A DNA stretch of 64,000 nucleotides from Chlorocebus sabaeus (lineage: Eukaryota; Chordata; Mammalia; Primates; Cercopithecidae), in the NCBI RefSeq assembly GCF_047675955.1, contig NC_132909.1, forward strand, positions 42,149,931 to 42,213,930, given 5' to 3'. A program made the position numbers and the translations under genes. The notes beneath the pieces are model-generated. The model did not search any database. It worked only from the letters and a program-made list of their open reading frames with translations, and was not told the origin of the DNA. Each line of letters starts with the position of its first letter. The first letter of the stretch is position 1. Shown one piece after another: positions 57,890-64,000 of the stretch.

Positions 57890-58132
57890 CTAAACCCCTA
57901 GGATATACAACTCCAAGGGAACCCTAAAGTAAACTCTGGGCTTTGGGTGATAATTATGTGTCAGTATAGGCTCATGGATTGCAACAAGGGTACCACTCTG
58001 GTCAGAGGTGTTGATAATAGGGGAGGCCAGGTGAGGGGAACAGGAGGGATATATGGGAAATCTCTGTTTTTTTATCTCAATTTTGCTATGAACCTAAAAC
58101 TCTTCCTAAAAAAATAAAGTTTTAAAAAAATG
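57890..58132 (+). mobile_element. Probable ancient L1M 3' end
   Basis: aaagtaaactctgggctttg, tgataattatgtgtcagtat, taccactctggtcagaggtg and aatttttgctatgaacct-like text followed by aataaagttttaaaaaa resemble an old L1 3' UTR. The family is not certain. Confidence 0.5.
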
Positions 58133-59404
58133 TTTTAAATTATTCTCATTCAGACCATCTAATTCCTAATAAGAGACAAGCATGGCTGGAAAATGGCATG
58201 GAATATGCAGACACACAGGGAGAAAGCATGCATGCTGCAAGTTTCCATGTGTCTAGTTGAGAATTTCCAGATGCAAACGAAAAGAGAGAGATGGCAGACT
58301 AATCAAATGAACTCGCTTTATTTTACATTTTTACAGTTGCTATGTGTTCTTCCCCCCAAAGTAAGAAACCCTCATCAGTGAGAAGTGGGAGGTTGGAAGA
58401 GGGGTGATAGAAAAATCCTAGATAACTGACATCAAGTATTCCAATTCATAGTGTTTCAAACTGTTGCAAGCATTTTTCTCTTTTCAGATAGAGCAGACTG
58501 AAGACTGATTTCCATCCAAATTTTGAAAAATAGAGCTGATCCTCCAACCGGGTGAGAGAAGAGAGAAAATTCTTGTTTTATACATTAGAAGGCATGTGGC
58601 AAATGGAACAGTTCTAACCAGAGACTTTTTTTTTTTTTTTTGCACTATTTTATATTTGGTATTACAATATGGAAGTGTCTTGGCCTTCACATGCAATTAG
58701 TGCTGTGGGAAAGTTGCTCTGCAATTTCTACTCACATTCCAGTCTTTGAAGGGATTCAAGACAAATGTGACCCATGTAACTCATTTTACACTGCTGAGAG
58801 AAATTGACTGTTCAAAATCCATCCTTCGATTTTAAGAGCCATGATTATAAAAAGTCAGATGAAAACAAATATTTGAGAAAGCCTTCCCTAGAAAATGTAT
58901 CAACAATTGAGAGAAGGAAAAACTCTAAAATCAAATGTCATAATTAAAGTGAATAAAGTACACATTTTAAGCATAATTCATAACTGAATTACAAAAGTAA
59001 TTGTCATCATATTTTTATTGTTTAATCAATTTCCATACTCAAGTACACTAATTCACACCTTCTTTTTGGTGTGACTTTTTTTCCCTTCGAGGCAACTTAG
59101 TCTTGATGTTTTTTCAAATGTATTCTATTAATCTCATTTATGTGAGCTCATGAAAACATTATTTGGTCTTTCTGCTCCAACAGATATGAAAGAGAAGGAA
59201 AGACCAAACAGAGGACCCTTAATGGGAAAACAGAAATCAAAGCAAATAACCAAGGAAAAAAAATAAGATATTAATGCTTATGGTAATTTAAAAAGTAAAT
59301 AAAATAAGGAAACTAGCAAAAACTCCTCAGCAGAAATTATGCCCAAATTGCTCAATATCAAGGGCTTATACACATTATCAAAATTCATTTAGTCAAAGGG
59401 TACA
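58133..59404. other. AT-rich intergenic sequence
   Basis: No gene or clear repeat recognised. Confidence 0.4.
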
Positions 59405-59570
59405 TGTAAGCCTTTGGGGTGATGGAAGTGTTTTGTATCTTGATGGTGATGGTGATCTTACAGGCATATTAAACAGTCAATATTCATCAAACTGTACACT
59501 GGATGCAATCTATTACACATAAATTACACCTCAATAAACTTGATTACAATAAGAAAGCAAAACACTTGTT
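59405..59570 (+). mobile_element. Ancient L1M 3' end
   Basis: ggggtgatggaagtgttttg, tatcttgatggtgatggtga, catcaaactgtacactggat and aattacacctcaataaactt match the typical L1M 3' UTR end. Confidence 0.65.
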
Positions 59571-59811
59571 TATGATCCCTAGATAAAAGTTAAGTGCACT
59601 GAAAATAAATGAACTATGAGTGATAGTAAATATTCACATTTCACAAAAGTCATTGCTTTAAATGTACACTTACACTCCAATATTTCTCAGTGAGAGGTTT
59701 CAAAAATCGTGATATGTAATAAATGTGAGGTATCACAGGCACTATATTCATTTGCAATCACAAGGAAAAGCAGATGTAACAGTTTTTGACTTTTTGTTAT
59801 TTCATTTATGT

Positions 59812-60165
59812 ATCAGTCTGTTTTCACACTGCTGATAAAGACATATCCAAGACTGGGAAAAAAGAAAGGTTTAATTGGACTAACAGTTCCACATGGCTGG
59901 GGAGGCTTCAGAAGCATGGCAGGAGGCGAAAGGCACTTCTTACATGGTGACAGCAAGAGAAAAATGAGGAAGAAACAAAAGCAGAAACCCCTGATAAGCC
60001 CATCAGATCTCGTGAGACGTATTCACTATCACAAGAATAGCACAGGAAAGACCGGTCCCCATGATTCAATTACCTCCCAGTAGGTCCCTTCTACAACACT
60101 TGGGAATTCTAGAAAACACAATTCAAGTTGAGATTTCAGTGGGGACACAGCCAAACCATGTCAAT
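59812..60165 (-). mobile_element. MST/THE1-type MaLR solo LTR, minus strand
   Basis: On the plus strand: gtctgttttcacactgctga, ccaagactgggaaaaaagaa, ggtttaattggactaacagt, catggcaggaggcgaaaggc, cagatctcgtgagacg and ggggacacagccaaaccat. This is the reverse complement of MST/THE1 LTR landmarks. No internal region is present. Confidence 0.82.
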
Positions 60166-60293
60166 CTATAACTCAGAGTTCCATCCTCTCAGTGCTGGAA
60201 AAGTCGGAATGTTTCATATTTTATGGTAGGATAAAGTCTACAGATTGGAAGATAAGACATTGAAGTGCATTAACCATCAAAAACTGTGAAGGA

Positions 60294-60602
60294 GGCCAGG
60301 CGCCATGGCTCACACCTGTAATCCCAGCACTTTGGGAGGCCGAGGCAGGTGGATCATGAGGTCAGGAGATCGAGACCATCCTGGCTAACACGGTGAAACT
60401 CTGTCTCTACTGAAAATACAACAAATTAACTGGGCGTGGTCGCACACACCTGTAGTCCCAGCTACTTGGGAGGCTGAGGAGGCAGGAGAATCGCTTGAAC
60501 CCAGGAGGCAGAGGCTGCAGTGAGCTGAGATCACGCCGCTGCACTCCAGCCTGGGCGACAGAGCGATACTCCATCTCAAAAAACAAAATGAACAAACAAA
60601 CA
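60294..60602 (+). mobile_element. AluY/S-like element
   Basis: ggccaggcgccatggctcac to a (AAAC)n tail. Flanks aaaaactgtgaagg and aaaaactgcgaagg form the target duplication with one mismatch. Confidence 0.93.
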
Positions 60603-60616
60603 AAAAACTGCGAAGG

Positions 60617-61819
60617 GTCTGAGAGTTCACCCTTCTCACAAACTAACCAGTTAGACAGACAAAAGTTTCATGAATGCTGGTAGAAGACACAAGACTCCTG
60701 GGTCACAGAAAAATAACAGTTTAGTGCTCATGACAATAGCAGTAGCAAAAGTATTAGCATTTTTTTGTACCAGTTAACCAGACCTCCATTTTTGCAAGGT
60801 GATGCAAAGAGAACCAGATGGTGCCTTCAGTGATTGTGCTATAGAAGAGGAATCTTGAATTCAGGGAACCCGAATCCTTTATAATGGGCAGTGAGCATGC
60901 CTGGCCTTTGCTCCAGACAGAGACACTGTCTCTATGTTCCAAGACTGTTAACAATACAAATATCCCTGAAAAGATAGTTCAGAATGAAGGGCAGTTAGTT
61001 GCTCACTCACAAGAGATGCAGAAATACAAAAAGTCTGTGGAAAATTGACCTCTAACAATAACAATTCAATCATTAGGAAAGTACTTCAGGGTACCTTGAA
61101 TTCTTCAGAGAAAATGTTAGCTAATTTATTAGAAACCTCTGCTTTTCCAGGTCCAAGTTTTACACTAATACGTGTATATAAAAGTGTATACATTTTCTCA
61201 ATTTGAGTCAAAATACCAAAATCTACACAACAACATTAGTATTAATTAACAGAAAACAGACATAGCAAGGAATAGCACACTACATGCATGTGCTGGACCT
61301 CCTTGTAAATCACCTCATGTAATCAATGACAATCCAACTGTTACCATCTATTTCAAATGATGAGTTCTTGTCCATGAAATTTATTTCTTATTTATCAAGG
61401 TAACAGGAGTAGAAATTAATCAATCTTCAAATCAGCTGCTCATAATCACAAAGTACATTTTATTAATGTGCTAGAAGAACAAATATTGGAAAGTTTTATT
61501 TGGCTTCAAACTTGACCCTACTTAGAAATAAGGTGACAGTATACTGCATTTCAAAAAGTATACATTCCTCATTAGCTCAACAGCCCAAGCCAAAATATAC
61601 ATCATCCTAGATTCCACTCTCCTTGTCACTCTTCTCACATGCGGTCAGTTGCCCACTTCTGACATCTTTGTTTAATCAATAGTTACCATATCTGCTTCCG
61701 AGTAAGGCTGTGCCTTTTATTTGTATCAACAGCGTCTCCCATTATGCTGACGCATAGTCAGCACGCAATAAAGCTTTGTGAAACAAATAGATCTACTGCT
61801 TTATCAACGTCAGAAAACA
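60617..61819. other. AT-rich intergenic sequence
   Basis: No gene or clear repeat recognised. Confidence 0.4.
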
Positions 61820-62517
61820 ATGCACATGGGAATGTAAATTGGTACATCCATTATGGAAATCCATATGGAGATTCTTCAAAAAAATTTGAAAAGAACTACC
61901 ATATGATCCACCAATCGCACCTCTGAGCATACCACATATATCCAATGGAAACGAAATCCATGTGTCAAAGAGGTATCTGCACTCCCATGTTAATTGCAGC
62001 ATTATTCATAATAGCCAAGAGATGGAATCAGCCTAAATGTCCAACAATGCAGGGATGGATAAAAGAAATGTGATATATATGCGCAATGGAATACTATTCA
62101 GCCTTAAAGAAGAAACCCTGTCATATGTGAAACATGGCTGAACCTGGAGGACATTATGTCAAGTGAAATAAGCCAAGCACAGAAAGACAAATATCACATG
62201 TGGAATCTAAAGAAGTTGAACTCACAGAAGCAGAAAGTAGAATGGTGGTTACAAGGGACTGGTGGGGAGAAAGGTGGAGATTGGAGAGATGTTTGTCAAA
62301 GTATGCAAAATTTCAACTGGACAGGAGTAGTAAGTCCAAGAGATCTATTGTGCAATATGGTGACTACAGTTAATAACATTGGACAGTATTGTATTCTGGA
62401 AAATTTCTAAAAGAGTAGATTTTAAGTGTCCTCACCACAAAAATCATAAGTATGCATATGATAATTAGCTACATTTAGCCATTTCAAATGTATGCATATT
62501 TTAAAATATTACATTGT
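61820..62517 (+). mobile_element. L1M 3' part (end of ORF2 and 3' UTR), left of the retrocopy
   Basis: cacatgggaatgtaaattgg, aagaactaccatatgatcca, aatagccaagagatggaatc and caatggaatactattcagcc mark the C-terminal ORF2 region. ggtggttacaagggactggt and gtgactacagttaataacat mark the 3' UTR. It is interrupted at attacattgt by the PPDPF retrocopy and resumes at 63,324. Confidence 0.88.
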
Positions 62518-63313
62518 GGCGCGCGCGCGCGCGTCTCTCTCGTGGCGCGGTGTCCCGCGGTCTCCTCTGCAAATGGGCTCCGTGGCCTAGCGTCCCCGTC
62601 CCCGCCACCCGTGATCGTGCGCCGAGGCCCGCGAGGGGTTGCCGCCCAGGTCCCACCAGCCAGCAAGCCAGAGCATGGCGGCCATCCCCTCCAGCGGCTC
62701 GCTCGTGGCCACCCACGACTACTACCGGCGCCGCCTGGGTTCCACTTCCAGCAACAGCTCCTGCAGCAGTACCGAGTGCCCCGGGGAAGCCATTCCCCAC
62801 CCCCCAGGTCTCCCCAAGGCTGACCCGGGTCACTGGTGGGCCAGCTTCTTTTTCGGGAAGTCCACCCTCCCGTTCATGGCCACGGTGTTGGAGTCCGCAG
62901 AGCACCCGGAACCCCCCCAGGCCTCCAGCAGCATGACCACCGGTGGCCTGGCTCGGGACGCCCGGAGGAAGCAGCCCGGCGGTCAGTCCAGCACAGCCAG
63001 CGCTGGACCCCCGTCCTGACCTGAGCGGTTACCACCAGCCCGAGGCCTGCGGAGGCGCTAGTCCACCAGAGCCCCTCCCCGCTCCCCGCCCCCCGACCCC
63101 TCCCCACCTCCCACTCCCCACCCTGTAGACCAGGCGGCTGCAGCAAGCAGACCTTCGCATCAACACAGCAGACACCAAATAGGAGTTAGGGCCCCGCTCT
63201 CTACCGCCCGGCCCTGGCACTCGCTAGCTTTCCTGACATCTGGAACTGTGCACCTGGCACCGAGCAGAAAATAAACTCCAAGCAGCCAGTAAAAAAAAAA
63301 AAAAAAAAAAAAA
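62518..63313 (+). pseudogene. PPDPF: Processed retrocopy of PPDPF with intact reading frame
   Basis: The frame at 62,675-63,019 encodes 114 aa from ATG to TGA, the full length I know for PPDPF (pancreatic progenitor cell differentiation and proliferation factor). It begins MAAIPSSGSLVATHDYYRRR and ends GGQSSTASAGPPS. No introns. The ATG has A at -3 and G at +4. A 5' UTR-like GC-rich leader (62,518-62,674), a 3' UTR with AATAAA at 63,270-63,275 and about 24 A follow. attacattgt flanks the insert at 62,508-62,517 and 63,314-63,323, the sign of L1-mediated retrotransposition. No stop or frameshift is visible. From memory, a few residues near positions 77-97 differ from the parent. Whether it is expressed cannot be told. 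Confidence 0.92.
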
Positions 63314-63323
63314 ATTACATTGT

Positions 63324-63357
63324 ACACAATAAATGTATATAATTTTTGTTTAATTTT
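63324..63357 (+). mobile_element. Terminal part of the interrupted L1M, right of the retrocopy
   Basis: acacaataaatgtatataat and tttttgtttaattttt continue the L1M 3' end cut at 62,517. Confidence 0.78.
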
Positions 63358-64000
63358 TTCAAATAAGCTTTCTAAACAGAAAACACCATTCAAAATGAAA
63401 AGGAAATTTTAAAACCACAGTGCACAAAGAGAGATATGGAAAAAATTGATTTTCTTGTCAAACATGGATTTTATCTTTCTAACAATTATAGATATTTTCA
63501 CATAATAGATAATACAAGCATACATTTTGTGTACTGGTAAACACAAACCCCATTCAAAATAGTGACATTTTTTCCTCCATCTCCTGTTAGCAATCCGATT
63601 GTACTTACCTGTTAAACATTAGTTTCCTAGAGAAGAAGATACTATCATTTCAAACTGCAGCAAACAAAATATTCTACAGGACATATAAATCTTGTATAAA
63701 ACCTGAACTTTGAGCTATGAAATTCTGGTGGCTTTCTCAACCCAGTCACTATGACACTGAAATCTAAGACTATACCAGAAATGCTCATTCATTTTAAGGT
63801 ATGTATGTTTATTTAAGGCTATTTTGCTTTAAACCAAGTGGTTATCCTCAAAATATACAGCTTCTGTTGGGGAGGATAAAAGGAGAAAAATCAAAGTTTA
63901 ATCTCCAGTTCTCATGGGAAAAATCTGAAGAGCAGTTGTCCTCCTTTAAAAAAAAGTTAATAAAAAATGTTTTCATGAAAAGATAAGATCCTGCCATGTT
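63358..64000. other. AT-rich intergenic sequence
   Basis: No gene or clear repeat recognised up to the window end. Confidence 0.4.

Overview
This window is primate, most likely human or another hominoid, nuclear DNA from a pericentromere. The evidence is a run of divergent ~170-bp monomeric alpha satellite at the left edge, many AluJ/S/Y copies, primate-type L1 and MaLR LTRs. The individual chromosome cannot be named from the sequence alone. There are no bacterial-type genes, CRISPR arrays or RNA genes. Almost every open frame is a chance frame in a repeat.

Layout. (1) 1-9,265 is monomeric alpha satellite, all in one orientation, broken by three Alus; one is a near-consensus AluY with a perfect 16-bp target-site duplication. 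(2) 9,266-29,300 is chromosome-arm-like sequence packed with Alus on both strands, MER2/Tigger-like and MER5-like DNA transposon fossils, a MaLR-type LTR, two long polypyrimidine tracts and a gene-free, moderately GC-rich stretch at about 26.0-27.7 kb. (3) 29,300-48,050 is the most notable region: a GC- and CpG-rich macrosatellite of seven head-to-tail units of about 2.32 kb, preceded by about 2.4 kb of decayed, Alu-interrupted copies. Each full unit carries an NRF1-type palindrome and, about 220 bp downstream, a strong CTCF-like core. Each also has a 234-aa open frame bracketed by splice-acceptor-like and splice-donor-like sites. Units 2/4/6 and 3/5/7 share alternating diagnostic variants, so the array has a two-unit (about 4.64-kb) higher-order period. 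(4) 48,050-55,000 holds an Alu, a rearranged L1 in which an ORF2 fragment is fused in frame to the ORF1 tail of a second L1, and more Alus. (5) 55,000-64,000 is AT-rich sequence with L1M 3' ends, an MST/THE1-type LTR and a full-length, apparently intact retrocopy of PPDPF. The retrocopy sits inside an L1M 3' end, with poly(A) tail and target-site duplication.

How the parts work together. Only the macrosatellite (possible transcription start and CTCF anchor in every unit) and the PPDPF retrocopy (intact 114-codon frame) are plausible functional loci. The rest is satellite and transposon history. I do not recognise the macrosatellite as one of the named human arrays I know (D4Z4, DXZ4, RS447, TAF11L, SST1, CT47, 5S rDNA), but I could not search a database, so it may already be catalogued.
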